Notes: generated by a model from the letters alone, not told the origin. Counted from the stretch's first letter, positions 19,391 through 31,860 are shown. The stretch is 64,000 nt of DNA from Strongylocentrotus purpuratus (GCF_000002235.5 NW_022145607.1:34666029-34730028), one strand, 5' to 3'. Numbers and translations are program-made.

Positions 19391-19803
19391 CAATAACCCC
19401 CTCCAACACGAACACCCTCTCCTGTTCGGTTGCTTCGCTACCTCGCGGGGTAACTTAAGGATATTTTTTTTCTTCATCGCTTATGTTGTTGTTGTTGTTG
19501 TTGTTTTAGTCTTAAGGGCGTGTGTCATTCATAGAGATATACTATTATATTCCACATACTAAGAATCTTGCTCTACGATTGGTCAAAAGTAAATGACGTG
19601 ATGAAAGATAGCTCGCCCATTATTTATGGGAGAAGCAAAAAGTTCGTTACACCGTGTAGATAGTACTACTATCTACACAGTGCAACGCACTTTCACTGAA
19701 GGTAGAGGTACTTTCTACACAGGGCAACGTACTTTCACTGAAGATTATCCAAAAGCGCACTAAAACAGGCGTAATTAAGCGCGCATTACCAATGAGCGCA
19801 ATA
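19391..19803. other. Short repeats between elements
   Basis: (GTT)n at about 19,483-19,505. A near-perfect palindrome GTGTAGATAGTA/TACTATCTACAC lies at 19,653-19,678, followed by a partly duplicated segment with GCACTTTCACTGAAG and GTACTTTCACTGAAG. No gene. Confidence 0.6.
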
Positions 19804-20063
19804 CACCAGTTTACAGTTGTGTGCGCCATTTTAAACAAGGCCAATGACCTAGAGGTCATGTATTTATGCGTAAATTAAGATTGCGCCCATGCAAAGATAT
19901 CACTGCCTACGCGCTGCGTTGTGCGCGCAAATCATCATTTGCATGGGCGCAATCTTAATTTACGCATAAATACCACTGGTCAAAGGTTATTGGCCCCGCT
20001 TCCGGGCCAATGACCCGAGGTCAACTGTCTGCGCATGCGCACTGATACAACTGTAAACTGGTG
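19804..20063. mobile_element. TA-flanked palindromic MITE, copy 1
   Basis: Ends are CACCAGTTTACAGTTGT and its complement, with TA on both sides. The interior is largely self-complementary (GATTGCGCCCATGCAAA against TTTGCATGGGCGCAATC). TA duplication fits a Tc1/mariner-type nonautonomous element. Confidence 0.85.
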
Positions 20064-20067
20064 TATA

Positions 20068-20357
20068 CACCAGTTTACAGTTGTGTGCGCCATTTTAAAC
20101 AAAGCCAATGACCTAGAGGTCATGTATTTATGCGTAAATTAGGATTGCGCCCATGCAAATTTTGATGATATCACTGCCCTACGCGCTGCGTTGTGCGCGC
20201 ACATCATCATTTGCATGGGCGCAATCTTAATTTACGCATAAATACCACTGGTCAAAAGTTATTGGCCCCGCTTCCGGGGCCACTGACCCCGCTTCCGGGG
20301 CCAGTGACCCGAGATCAACTGTCTGCGCATGCGCACTGATACAACTGTAAACTGGTG
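20068..20357. mobile_element. TA-flanked palindromic MITE, copy 2
   Basis: Near-identical to copy 1 and separated from it only by TATA (20,064-20,067). It is 30 bases longer, partly from a doubled CCCGCTTCCGGGGCCA segment near 20,267-20,300. Confidence 0.85.
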
Positions 20358-20543
20358 TATTAAAGCAAACACATGCGCGCACTGTATCCTAGATCCTCAA
20401 GGGTTGGGTTAAACTTTTAATTTTTTTGGTGTGAATTTGGGCCTGGTGTCTTTCATGTAGATGCATACACGTCCTTTTATTTTTGTAGTTAAATTGTTTT
20501 AGATGTGGAATATAAAGCAAATAATCACCTTTTGGTTTTAGGC

Positions 20544-20657
20544 GATGGCAAACTATCACTTCCTCGTCGATCAGAATGTATACGCTATCTTTCCTCAGCT
20601 TCGCTTCGGAAAGATAGCTACATCCAGATCGCCTCGGAAGTGATAGTTTGTCCCATC
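20544..20657. repeat. Hairpin-forming inverted repeat
   Basis: GATGGCAAACTATCACTTCC pairs with GGAAGTGATAGTTTGTCCCATC-like sequence at the other end, and an inner stem CTATCTTTCC/GGAAAGATAG encloses TCAGCTTCGCTTC. It would extrude as a cruciform with an inner stem-loop. Confidence 0.75.
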
Positions 20658-20659
20658 AC

Positions 20660-21590
20660 CTTCACCAACGGTAGTTATTTGCTTACTAACACACCTCTAC
20701 GGTGTGTTATCTGTCACATCTCCATAACCTTGCTCTTATACTCGCCGTAAATTATTTTTTAAAATTATGTATTACTATCTTTGTCATTAATTGAATTCAA
20801 ATAGAAATGCGATGAGGACTGAACATTTGGAAAGTAAAAAATATTTTTTAATGGATAACAAAACAAGTTTTGTTCTGGTAATGTCACAAAGGAAAAAAGG
20901 AGAAAGAGAGAGAGAGAGAGTATTTCCATACAATTAATATCTAACGGCTGGATCCCAGTCTGTCCGAATAAATGTGTTGTGTTCTTTTTTTCCCTTTTGA
21001 TTGACAGACTCGTCGTCTGCTCTGTGAATTTACATTTTGGGACCGTTCAACCTCTGATTTCTTACAGAAGACGTAACAAAATATTGGCGACAGATTGTAG
21101 TAAGTATAGAATTTCTTGTAAATTAAAATGGGATTGTAATATTGCACGTAAAATTTGAATTTTCTAATGCCATGTTTGTGCATTGACTTGTGTGTGTGTT
21201 TGTTGTTTGATCGATCGAGCAGATAGCCCGACTGCCCGCCAGCAACTCCGGCTTGGCATGGCCTAGGCTCGCGCTCTCAAGCCGTGTCCGTGCAGCTGAA
21301 TGAGGTCGCGAGATTTTGGACCTTTTGAAATTTTGGTTGCGTAGCGTTGCTTGAAACCAAAGTGAAGAAGGAGACAGCTACATGTTTGTCTTCGATGTAT
21401 GGATATTTCAAGTACCAGGATCTATGCTATGTATCCTAACTCCTATTCCTAAGCCAAGGCTAACGTCTGCTGGAAAGACGATTGAAATTTGAAGAAGAAC
21501 AAAGATTGAAGAAGGGTTGAGAAGATGCAAGCGAGACTTGCAATAAATGCAGGCGTCAAAAGTTACACATGTCAACCACGTAGCTAGGAT
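20660..21590. other. No gene seen
   Basis: Unique sequence with a (GA)n at 20,904-20,920. No element ends found. Confidence 0.5.
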
Positions 21591-22030
21591 TTTATTTCGG
21601 GGGGGGGGGGGCCATAATGAGCATGCTCCCTATGGGGGTGCGTGCAGGGAGGGGGGTTGACGTAATATTAGAATATTACTAGACTAAAAGAAGATGATTC
21701 GTTGTACCGTTTTTGACTCTTTAATTTGTCTGTATCCAATTTCAAGAACGGTACATCGAATCGACAATGAATCGACTTCCTCAAAGCGCAGAATTTTTGA
21801 TGTTTCATTAAATTATTAGAGAAAGAAGTTGATTCGTTGTACCATTCTGGACCCTTCCTCGTCTTATAACATTTTTCGCCCCCCCCCCCCCCCCTTGAAG
21901 CTTTGATGTGTCTTTAAACTATAAGGGAGAAAGAAGATGAATTATTGTACCGTTCTTGACTGTTTATCCATGTTTTGTTTTTTGGGGGGAGGGGGGACCG
22001 CCCCCATCGCTCCCCCCCCCCCCCCCCCTG
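21590..22030 (-). repeat. Decayed hAT-like fragment with satellite units
   Basis: A G run follows GTAGCTAGGATTTTATTTC. Then two to three diverged reverse satellite units (GATTCGTTGTACCGTTTTTG, ATTAAATTATTAGAGAAAG) and further C/G runs follow. GC hairpin cores are lost, so this copy is older than those in the 17-kb block. Confidence 0.65.
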
Positions 22031-22945
22031 CATAGAATTAGTGATTCCATATTTTGAAACATTCATTTCTCTGTTATAATTGGTCCAATTAATTAAAAAC
22101 TTTCTCCATTCTGTTTCTCCTATTGTTCTGCATTTAAACAAATGAACGTATTACAAATGTTGGATTGTCCTTTAATTCAATATGTACTGTTGGTGTCCTT
22201 AAAAAATGATTTCTGTATCTTTATAACAATTTTATAAAAATCATGTTGTCTTTCAACTAACAAAATTATCTGTTGTTAATTCTATTGACTATTACTTTTT
22301 TGGGGGGGGATTTCACCATTGAATACTATTGGATACACCATCATTTATTGGTATTCTTTCTCACAACATTTAACATTACTAACTTAATTCTTTTTAAATA
22401 TTGAACTCTATAATTTCTTACCATATCTCCTTTTATCATATGAAGTATTTATGTCTTTTAAATTTGTCTAGGAATCGATAATAATCTTCCTCAATTTTGA
22501 TAAATTCCAATCATATCAATAATAATGTTCCACAATTTAGATAACTTCCAATCATATCAAAAATAATTTTCCATAATTTGGATAATTTCAAATCCTATCA
22601 AATTAATAATAATGTTATACAGTTTTGCTAACTTCCAATATTACCGTATCCATATGACTGTATAAACAGACAATTTTCTGCATTTATCATACATGCATAG
22701 TTTGAACAGCTCTTTTTTCAATCCTTTTTGATAATAATCCGAACAGTATATGATCTCGTAATTTTATTTTATTGAACAATTGACTTGCAAGTGCTTTTTC
22801 AAGGTACACGTTCATGCTGGATGCTAGTTGCCCTAGAACATTAGGCAAGTGCTTCTGATGCTATTTTCCTGTTGTTCCATGGAAGAAATAAAGCCAATAA
22901 ACTAAGAATTGTCATCTCAGATTTAACTCTTTTGATAAATTTCAT
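22031..22945. repeat. AT-rich region with ~42-bp tandem units
   Basis: At about 22,480-22,640 four diverged units resemble AATAATGTTCCACAATTTAG followed by ATAACTTCCAATCATATC. The rest shows nothing. Confidence 0.6.
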
Positions 22946-23115
22946 TTATGGACATTTTTCTTAAGTGATAGTGGCTTAGAAAGGGTTAACGAGAAAGGGT
23001 TAACTGTCGCTTCTATTTTTTTCTTTCATTAAAGTTAATTTATGGAAATTGTTCTCAGTGCAGTGGCTTAAAAAGGGTTAATGAGAAAGGGTTAACAGTT
23101 TCCTTTTCTTCTTTC
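22946..23115 (+). repeat. Tandem duplication just upstream of exon 1a
   Basis: Two ~96-base copies contain AGTGGCTTAGAAAGGGTTAA and AGTGGCTTAAAAAGGGTTAA, each with a second AGAAAGGGTTAAC. The second copy runs into TTTCTTCTTTCTTTGATGTAG, a plausible splice acceptor 13 bases before the exon 1a ATG. Confidence 0.75.
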
Positions 23116-23136
23116 TTTGATGTAGCACCTGTCGTT

Positions 23137-23598
23137 ATGTCTATAAATCAACCCAGGCCACCCAGGCAACCCAGGTCCCGGAGCCGACGCAAGGCGCACC
23201 CTCCAGGACCGGACCCAACCGAAGCCGACAGGGAAGATGAGGAGGGAACCGTGAAGAAATCTCCAAGCCGACGCAAGAAAGCGGGTCTGCACAAGAATAA
23301 AAATGGCAATCTAAAAGAGAAATCAGGAAAGAAGACCAGAAAAAGAACTGTGCATGATGACACAGATGATGATGAGGAGGACGAGGTGGATTTGAACATT
23401 GATGAAGACAATGATGATGATGATGATGATGACGTGCAGGTAGTTGTTGATGATGATTATGAAGAAGAGGCATTAAGATGGTTCTTGATAAGCCTTAGCT
23501 ATGTAGTAGGAGTCACTCTAGCTCTGCTGTTGGGGTTCGCCTACTATACCTGCATCTACACAATACATGAAAATCATCTCTGGTTTAGCAGCATAATG
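23137..23598 (+). CDS. DPY19L3: DPY19L3-like, alternative first coding exon 1a
   Basis: The exon encodes 154 residues. Residues 1-108 are disordered: proline/arginine-rich, then lysine-rich, then an aspartate/glutamate run (about 80-110). Residues about 117-145 are hydrophobic, followed by IHENHLWFSSIM, the first membrane segment and the HENxLWF luminal motif of the DPY19 family. It ends ATG|GTAAGT at 23,598 in phase 0, the same phase and protein position as exon 1b, so it can splice to exon 2 at 46,566. DPY19 proteins are ER C-mannosyltransferases that attach mannose to tryptophan from dolichol-phosphate-mannose. A possible acceptor at 23,122-23,124 suggests an upstream untranslated exon. 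It may instead be the first exon of a lost paralogue. Confidence 0.8.
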
Positions 23599-24183
23599 GT
23601 AAGTCTCAATCTCTTTGAATTGTTAGACAATTGTCAACCCCCATATTTTGTTGTGTTTGAGAATTTCGTTGGTTAAAAAACAATAATTTATCCACTAATT
23701 TACTATATAGGCAGCCAAAAGGGAGGCCAATAGGGAGGCTAATATTGGGGAAATATCTATTATCTATAACATCAGGGCCCTGTCTTACAAAGAGTTGCGA
23801 AGTCCTCTCATCAATCGCAAGTTTGCCGTCTCCTATCTCTTATGTACATAGAACTTTGTGATTGATATCAACTCTTTGTAAGATTGGCCTGAAAAAAGTC
23901 TTGTTTTGGTATGTATTTTTCTTTTTTGTTTGATAAATGAAATTGAAACGAAATGTTTGTTCTGTGTTTCTGAAATGCACACTGACAGTTGGTAAAGATT
24001 GTCAAATCTGGATGCCTGTAGTCAATTAGTAAATTGAGTTACATTTTAAACCATGTGCACAAATCCAGGAGTAGAAATGTGCATCAACAGTTAATAGGGT
24101 AAGTTTTAATTCTGTTTGTGTATTTACTTTTATCACTGCATAATACTGGAATTACTTGAAAATACATGCCTTCCTTCTTACAA
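23599..24183. mobile_element. Intron start with a small MITE at 23,773-23,891
   Basis: CAGGGCCCTGTCTTACAAAG at 23,773 and its diverged complement CTTTGTAAGATTGGCCTG ending at 23,891 bound a 119-base inverted-repeat element. No target duplication was resolved. The rest is unremarkable intron. Confidence 0.6.
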
Positions 24184-25349
24184 GCTTGTACGAATCCTGG
24201 ACAACTCGCCACAAAGACAACCCGCCCCAAGACAACCCGCCACAATACCCTGGACATCCCGCCACAATACCCTGGACAACCCGCCACAATACCCTGGACA
24301 ACTCGCCACAGCCTTTTCGGACAACTCGCCACACTTTTTCCCATCATGATTTCTAGATCTAAAATGAAATGAAATTGTCATTTTTCATGATTTTCGTGCT
24401 TTTATAAACACAGTCATTACAAAGAATAAAGAATAAAGTTGATTTCCCTAATTGTAACAATAATATATATTGAAATGAAATTGTCATTTTTCATGATTTT
24501 CGTGCTTTTATAAACAGTCATTAAAAATAATAAAGTTGATTTCCCTTGTAACAATAATATACTTTTGATCTAGAGGTCTATAACAGCTGCATTTTTCTGT
24601 CCCAGAATTTTTTTATGGTAGGATACTGGAAGCACTGGTCTACCAAACGCTTTTTTCGCGGCGGCGGCGTTCTTTGGTGATGGCTCGATTACATTGCTTT
24701 TGTCGAGCGAGTGGATCAGATTGGATCAGCTTATTTTGAAGCCTTTATGGCAGGGCCTGCACTTTTTGAAAAAGTATGTTAAAGAGAAAGAGGAAGAAAG
24801 AACGAGTGGCCTGCTAGTTTCACAAATGATGTTTCAAAATATGCTCATCTTGGCGTAATTAAATGCCTAAATCCCCTGAGCTTACAGGGGCTCCGTCCTC
24901 TGGAACCCACTAAGGGCCCTAACGTGGGCCCATGGATGCTCATCGGACCGTAAGTATACATACATAAAACCCATGAGCTTCTGGGGGCTCCACCCCTTGA
25001 CCCCTGGACCCCACTCCACGTCAATTTGCGCTCAACTCACTTTGCTCACTATATACGCTCTATCAGATTGTTGATACTCCACTTCAAAAAACGTTCCGCC
25101 AGGGGCCTGCATGTTACGTGTAAGAGTGGTGGCGATGCAGATTTTTCTTCTGCCCCAAAAACGTTTTTGCGCATTACGCCACTGCCCCTGGAGGGTGAGC
25201 CCCCTGGAATATTCCCCACCCCCCACCCAAGTGACCCAACCCAATCCCAAAGTGCTTCCGGCGCGCCAAACTGGTTGCGATGTCAGGAATGCTCGTCCCG
25301 GCCTCTTTGGTAATCCTGGCAGTGACAACAAATATATTCCCCACTGAAA

Positions 25350-25420
25350 TATAGTACTACTACTACTTCACTACTACTACTACTACTACTACTACTAATA
25401 ATAATAATAATAATAATGAT
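25350..25420 (+). repeat. Trinucleotide microsatellite cluster
   Basis: (ACT)n, then (AAT)n, then (GAT)n in direct succession. Confidence 0.9.
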
Positions 25421-25498
25421 GATGATGATTACAATTTAACGACGACGGTGATGATGATGACGACAACAATAATAAAAAGTACTAATAATAACTGCAAG

Positions 25499-25641
25499 AA
25501 TCCAGACATTGTCTTCAGGGACAACAACAAAGTAAATTTCATCGAGGTCATCGTTCCCCATGACATCAACATCGCCATCAAAGAAAGAGACGTCTCAAGT
25601 ATGAAGACCTCAGGATAGAAATCGAGAGGATATGGAACGTT
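25499..25641 (+). pseudogene. Reverse-transcriptase-element C-terminal fragment
   Basis: One frame reads NPDIVFRDNNKVNFIEVIVP, then a frame change gives KYEDLRIEIERIWNV. This pattern (D-x-hydrophobic core, FIEV.VP, then a KY-DL-IE-W segment) is typical of the C-terminal part of non-LTR retrotransposon ORF2 proteins in invertebrates. It is frameshifted, has a stop and is very short, so it is a dead fragment inside the foldback element. Confidence 0.65.
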
Positions 25642-25644
25642 CCA

Positions 25645-26690
25645 TTCAATTCAATTCATTTGATATCATTCTCCATTAAAAAAATATTAAAACATACAAA
25701 CATGGTATATCTAGCGTTAAGCAATTAAGAAAACTCGTAAAATTAATAACAGTTATAATACAATTCTTTTTGTTGGATCATAATGCTAAAAGGCGTGGTC
25801 CTATTTTTGTTACTAAAAGTGTAATAGGCCTACTCGTAGTGGTAGACAAACCAATCCACGTGATATTTTAGACTTATAACTTTAAATTGTATGTAGGGTA
25901 TACTTAGTCTTTAGCTCATGTTTATTGTGTTTTAGAAATATAAAAATGTATATAATCATGTCTATGTATTTTATTATCATATACTTTGTTTTATATATTT
26001 TTCTGTATTGTGTTGTAAATATGTAGTGCTATCATACCCCTGAAGGGGGTCCATAGAGTCAAATGAAATTTTATCTTATCAGCGATCCTATCGCTTAGCG
26101 TAATATCCAGTCTATACAGGATCACACAGAACTCGCTCTCAATAAAAGATTGATTACATGAAAAATGTGGGGTTAACAAAAAGGGCAATTAGCCTTATTA
26201 GCGTCAATCCCTTAGCAAGTATATACTGTATTGTTGAGAAAAGAAAAAAAGGGAAAGGGAAAGCAGAGGGAGCCTGAACACCAAGAAGAAGAAAAAAGGG
26301 AAGGAGAAGTGCATTAACTTAAACGTAATGTCATTTATTTTGACTGGAATACAATGATAGAATATGGGATTTATACAATCGTTTAAAAATACTAATTTAT
26401 TTAGAGTTTTTCATATTAAACGGGATATTTTTCCATAAAACTGGCCCTTTAAAACATTAATTTGTACGGAATTTTAGGAAAATGAAAATTACCAGCATTA
26501 CGAGTTTCATGAGAATGTATTTCATAATTAAATTTCAATTTACATGACATGGACCTTTGCAATAAAGCCTTGCCACATAAACAGAAATATAGCAATATTT
26601 AATTATTTATATCACGAAAGTAACCCAGAAAATCTAGAAATAAACCACATTCCAATTTTATTTCGCGGGTCAACTGCCCACCCCCCCCCC
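25645..26690. other. Interior of the foldback element, no gene
   Basis: AT-rich. The segment near 26,025-26,090 (ACCCCTGAAGGGGGTCC, then AAATGAAATTTTATCTTATC) looks like a retroelement tail. A C run at 26,680-26,693 precedes CTGGTACGCCAGTG, another hAT-like right end. Confidence 0.45.
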
Positions 26691-27258
26691 CCCCTGGTAC
26701 GCCAGTGCTTCCAGTATCCTACCATTAAAAAAATTCTGGGACAGAAAAATGCAGCTGTTATAGACCTCTAGATCAAAAGTATATTATTGTTACAAGGGAA
26801 ATCAACTTTATTCTTTGTAATGACTGTGTTTATAAAAGCACGAAAATCATGAAAAATGACAATTTCATTTCAATATATATTATTGTTACAATTAGGGAAA
26901 TCAACTTTATTCTTTGTAATGACTGTGTTTATAAAAGCACGAAAATCATGAAAAATGACAATTTCATTTCAATATATATTATTGTTACAATTAGGGAAAT
27001 CAACTTTATTCTTTATTCTTTGTAATGACTGTGTTTATAAAAGCACGAAAATCATGAAAAATGACAATTTCATTTCATTTTAGATCTAGAAATCATGATG
27101 GGAAAAAGTGTGGCGAGTTGTCCGAAAAGGCTGTGGCGAGTTGTCCAGGGTATTGTGGCGGGTTGTCCAGGGTATTGTGGCGGGATGTCCAGGGTATTGT
27201 GGCGGGTTGTCTTGGGGCGGGTTGTCTTTGTGGCGAGTTGTCTGGACCCCGCTTGTAC

Positions 27259-27631
27259 ATTGTATGTGTAAAAGCTGAATACAGAATTCAGATCAGAATA
27301 CTCAATACTGTACTACACAGGGATGCCAGTTTTCAGTTTAGGCAAAAGCAATTTATTTTCAGGCCATAGTTTAGGCTTTTCTGTGTACAAAATAGCTCTT
27401 TCTGTATGATTTTCAGGCCTATTGATTAATTTTTACTGACATACTGTGTGTATCTTGTGTTCAAAGTGTCTTCCTCTCATAAGGTACTGATCCTTTGTTC
27501 ATTGCATCCTCCCATTCAGTTTCAACACAAAGCCTGCCTCTAATAGAGGGAGGTGTATTATAGCTTCTTAACAAGAAAAAAAAAAATCAATAGCCAATTG
27601 ATTGATTGTATTTAGCTACTACCCTGGAAGC

Positions 27632-27680
<49 letters not shown>

Positions 27681-28464
27681 AGGAGAGCATGAAATTTGCA
27701 GATGCTGCTCGATCAGCACCGCATTTTCAAAGGCCAGGCTGCAAAGCTGTTTATGAGGTGCTGTGTCATAATACATGGAATTATGGCAATATTGATTTTT
27801 CAATATTTTAATAGGTTGTCTTAAAATAAACTTAAAAACATTGAACACAAAACAAGTGCTGTATACAATTGTGTGTAGAGTGAAATTACTTACACATGCA
27901 TGTACACATACAGTACATGTATACCCGGTACTCTAAAAATATTATTCTATATTTTGCCTTGTGGTTAGTACAATAATGATATTTTTCTAGCAAAATGAAA
28001 GAAATTAAAAGAAATCCAATGGGCTTCAAATACACAAGTTCCATGTACAATTGGAATCCAGTTTATACAAGTACTATACATGTACAGTGTACCTCTTTGT
28101 AAGGGATTACTGCAGAAGATGAAGAAGAAAAAAACATTTTATTCATTCCCAGTCTCCCTTTTTCCCTAGATCTGTATTTGTGTTTGTCTCCCTCTATATT
28201 TCTGCCTTCAAAGTTGTCTCTCTTTCTCGTTCCACTTTCTTATAAACATGCAACTTAAAGTATATACAGTACATGAATGAATTAAATGAAGAGAAATAAT
28301 CAATCTCGGACAGTTGGAATCCAGTTCATGCAAGTTCATATTGCATCTTGTTTAATAGAAGGATTACTGCAAAATAAAAAAACATGGCATGTAATTCATT
28401 CTGTTTCCTTAGATGCATTTGTGTACATACACATGTATGTACATTGTATGTGTCCCTCTAAATG
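27259..28464. other. Intron, microsatellite only
   Basis: (GA)n at 27,634-27,671. Two related segments, near 28,010-28,095 and 28,300-28,380, share GGAATCCAGTT and AAGGATTACTGCA, an old duplication. No gene. Confidence 0.5.
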
Positions 28465-28659
28465 CAGCGGCGGATCCAGGAATTTTTCATGAAGGGAACG
28501 CCGAAGCCAACGTGTGTCTTACGGCCCCTGAACACCCCTGGTGGGTTGTACATGTAGGGGCAAAGCCCCTGGATGCTCTCAAGTTTTATCAATTCAGATC
28601 CTTCAAAGATGGAGAACTTATTCTTTGGAGCAAGGTTTCCTTTAAAGTTTTATGTTCTA

Positions 28660-28698
<39 letters not shown>

Positions 28699-28950
28699 AT
28701 TCTCCTTGTTCTCTCTCCCTCGTTTCTTATTCTCTTTTACCTTCCTTTCTCTTTCTTTTCTCCTTTTCTCTTTCTCCTTTTTCTTCTATCACTCTCTCTC
28801 TTTTTCCCTTTTTGCTTTTTAGCTTGCAGACTTTGGTGGGCTGGAGTTTCCATCGCATCTCTCTCTCCCCCTTTACTCTGTTCTTCTACTTTAACTTCTT
28901 TTTTCTTTCCTTTCTCCTTATTTCTTCTGTGGTCTACTTTCAAACTACCT
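28465..28950 (+). mobile_element. hAT-like left end and long pyrimidine tract
   Basis: CAGCGGCGGATCCAGGAATT at 28,465 is a typical terminus of the window's hAT-like MITEs; no right partner was found. (CT)n at 28,660-28,694 opens a C/T-rich tract to about 28,950. Serine/leucine/phenylalanine-rich frames there are not genes. Confidence 0.55.
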
Positions 28951-29638
28951 CTCTCCCAAAAGGCCAGGTATTGCTGTCCTGTATTCAATGAAGAGATATA
29001 ATCAGTCTCAGTTGGAGTCCAATTCGTGCAAGTTTCATATCCCAGATGCTCACAGTAGGAACACATTGGTCAAATATCCAAACATCATGAATTGATTAGG
29101 ATATTTTCTTTCAAAGGGCTTTTCAGAATTGATCTGATTGAAAGGACATGGTATAAAAAGAAATTTCTAATAATAATAATAATAATTAAAGGCCATGCAT
29201 TGTGTGTATTATATTTCAATTGTAGAAATGCAATGTTGTTTAATAGGTAGGAAAAGCCATCATGTTTGACCGACATACTGTACATGTAGCAACAACTTTA
29301 TGCAATTCGCATTCTGACTATTGAAATACAATTATTTATAACAGGAAAATTAATTAATTTGTAACATGGCACTTAACACAGATTTATGCATTAGATTTGA
29401 TTACATTGCGAAAATGGTCTTATTTGATTTACTATTGGGCTGATTTGCATTCCTTTAGTCACAAGTTTGTATTTTGTTGAAGTTAAGACTTAAGATTCCT
29501 TAAGGCTTAACACACTACATGTAGTTACATGTAATAGATTTTGTTAAAAATTAACTTATCAATAAAGTTTTGGTTCCCACTGTTATATGAAAATAAATGT
29601 TCCTGCTTTAATAGTCAAATATAATAGAAATATAAATA
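28951..29638. other. Intron, no feature
   Basis: AT-rich with a short (AAT)n near 29,170. Nothing else seen. Confidence 0.5.
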
Positions 29639-30275
29639 CTGTATTTGCCGGCGTAAAGGCCGCAGTATTTTTGGAAGAGAAAATATTAAAAAGTCGGGGT
29701 GCGGCCTTTACGTCGAAAGAGTAAAAAAAAAAAAAAAGAAAGTCAAAACCAACACGAATTTGCCCGTATGGGACTAGAAACGGTAAAATAACAATACCAC
29801 TATTGTACAGGACATTTCCAAACATCTTACCGACAATTTTATCTTGCATTGTTGACATGAAGACAAAAATAAACGTCCTAACACAACATTTGCCGATAGA
29901 TCTTGATCTAAGTTCGTGCCAATGCATTGCAAAGGTAAAGGAAGGGACAGTCTAACAGAGCTGCCGCGAACATCCATCCGAAGTCGCCATTTTGTTTTTC
30001 CATTTCATGCAGTTTCGCATTACACCGTACATTGTGGTAGGGTATATCGGACACCAAATCTGCCTGCGATCACTTTTTTAGCTAAACTTCTGGTAAATTA
30101 TACGAATATGGATGAATTTGGTATCAGTTTGTAAAAAAAAAAATAGTGTTTTCGAGAAAATTATGATTATTTTGTTTTGACCGTTTTTTTTTTTTTTTTT
30201 TTTTTTCCCCTTTGAAATGTCAAAGTTGGGGGTGCGGCCTATGCGGCGGTGCGGCCTTATCGCCGGTAAATACGG
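29639..30275. mobile_element. TA-flanked DNA transposon remnant
   Basis: Left end CTGTATTTGCCGGCG and right end complement CCGTATTTACCGGCG are followed inward on both sides by AAGGCCGC-type sequence. TA lies at 29,637-29,638 and 30,276-30,277. The GCGGCCTT blocks recur at both ends. No transposase frame. Confidence 0.7.
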
Positions 30276-30277
30276 TA

Positions 30278-31860
30278 CAGTGTAGACAAATTGTTAAATG
30301 TAGAAATTCTACTTTTAATTGTTCTTCTTATCCCATCCTCTAACAGAAAAAAAGGAAAAGTTATCTGAATGGAAGAAAAAAATGAGTGCTCAATACATCT
30401 GACAAAATGAAATGCCTAGTGCATATAAACAAGCTGCTGCTAAATAAATCCCAGCAGCTTGAATGGCAGGAAGCATGAGCATTAGTCACTGTCAACCAAG
30501 GATCAACCAGCCAATCATATCACAGAGGAGGTGTGGCTCCTGTGTAGTCCTTTACAAGAAGTGGGACGTCCTGGGTGGACTAATCCTCACAGGGAAGTGT
30601 TGAAGTGTACACAAGGGGGTGTGGCCTAAAAGTGTGCAGATGCATGTACCCTGCACGATATCACAGTACACTGAACAAGCATTTCATACTTCAGGCGCTC
30701 TGCCTGAGAATCCTGCTATTTAATACTCCAAGGGGTTCAGCCGGCCCAGGGTTTACACTGAGGATGTGATTATTGTTCATACTTCATGACAGTGATGATA
30801 GTGATGATAGCTAGACATCTTGGGCAAGTGTTTTTGTTGGTCTGCAATGACCTGCCAGTGTTGGATGAGCATTTGAGCACTTTTCGGATCGTTACATAAT
30901 TTGGAATATATTTGACTTTTTTTCTTCTTCTTGGCAGTGGAATTATTTGGTTTACTCTGGATTCTGTGCATTGATATTTTGATATCTTTTCTCCTTTTGA
31001 CATCAGGATTAATAAGATATTTTTCAAAGAGAAGACTTTTCTGGAATGTAGTTAGGATAATTTGTTTATATGATTTATCTACTAGAATCACTTATCTTTT
31101 CATTTTCCGATAAACACATGATAACAATTTAACCAAACTGTAGGCTTGTAAATTACTAAGCAGTGACCAAGGTATTTGCTAATTCATGATGAATTAGCAA
31201 AAGAAATAATTTTCTCACAGTGAAGTTGACTGCGACTCTGTACTAAAACTACTAAGTACTAAAATAATCGCTTCAACTCTTTTGTTTTTTATACCTCTGT
31301 GTGCACAACTAGTAGACTAAGTGCAATTTTGATATTTACTAAATTACTGGTAAATTTCGATATTTACATATACTGTATACTGTACACCTGTATAGATATT
31401 TGAAGCTGATATACAGGGTTCTTGCATGAAATAAACTATTTTTGGTGATAAGCCCCTTTTAAGTGCTTTTTAATCTCTGGTTGATGGATGACATTCTCTC
31501 ACTCTGTGACATCAATAGGCGTACATAGTGATCTGATTAAAGAGAATCGACCTTGATATATTATTGTACCGATCCTTGTCACTCACTCCTCCAGTCATCC
31601 CTCATATATGGCTGCCACAAAAGAAACGATACAATCATATTTGTGGTTTACCACTTCATGTAAGCCTCTTAGCACGTGGCATACAATAGGATAGCTCAGG
31701 AAGAGGTTTGCGGCTGTGTGATGGCCCCGCTAATTTTACAAAAAGATAGCATATTTGAGGGGGGGGGGGGTTAAGTAAAAAGTTTTCAGTTTGCAACTAC
31801 AAATCTGCTGAGGGTGATTATTTCATATCGACATAGAGTTAAGGCCATTTAAAAATATAT
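30278..31860. other. Intron, no gene
   Basis: Unique sequence. A small palindrome GCTAATTCAT/ATGAATTAGC lies near 31,178-31,198, and a G run at 31,760-31,771. Confidence 0.5.

Larger units (their letters stand above)
24192..27250. mobile_element. 3,059-bp foldback element with minisatellite tips, perfect 8-bp duplication
   Basis: Long inverted arms (about 24,192-24,654 and 26,691-27,250) enclose ~2 kb. Each tip is a minisatellite of units like CCTGGACAACCCGCCACAAT (24,200-24,330; inverted 27,108-27,243). Next to it lie ~95-base direct repeats containing AAATTGTCATTTTTCATG: two in the left arm, three in the right. GCTTGTAC flanks the element at 24,184-24,191 and 27,251-27,258. It resembles foldback elements in structure; superfamily is open, though 8 bp fits hAT or P. 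It lies in the intron after exon 1a. Confidence 0.85.

Noticed and set aside
28413..29066. Serine/leucine-rich and charged frames
   Set aside because: Products of the (CT)n-rich tract.
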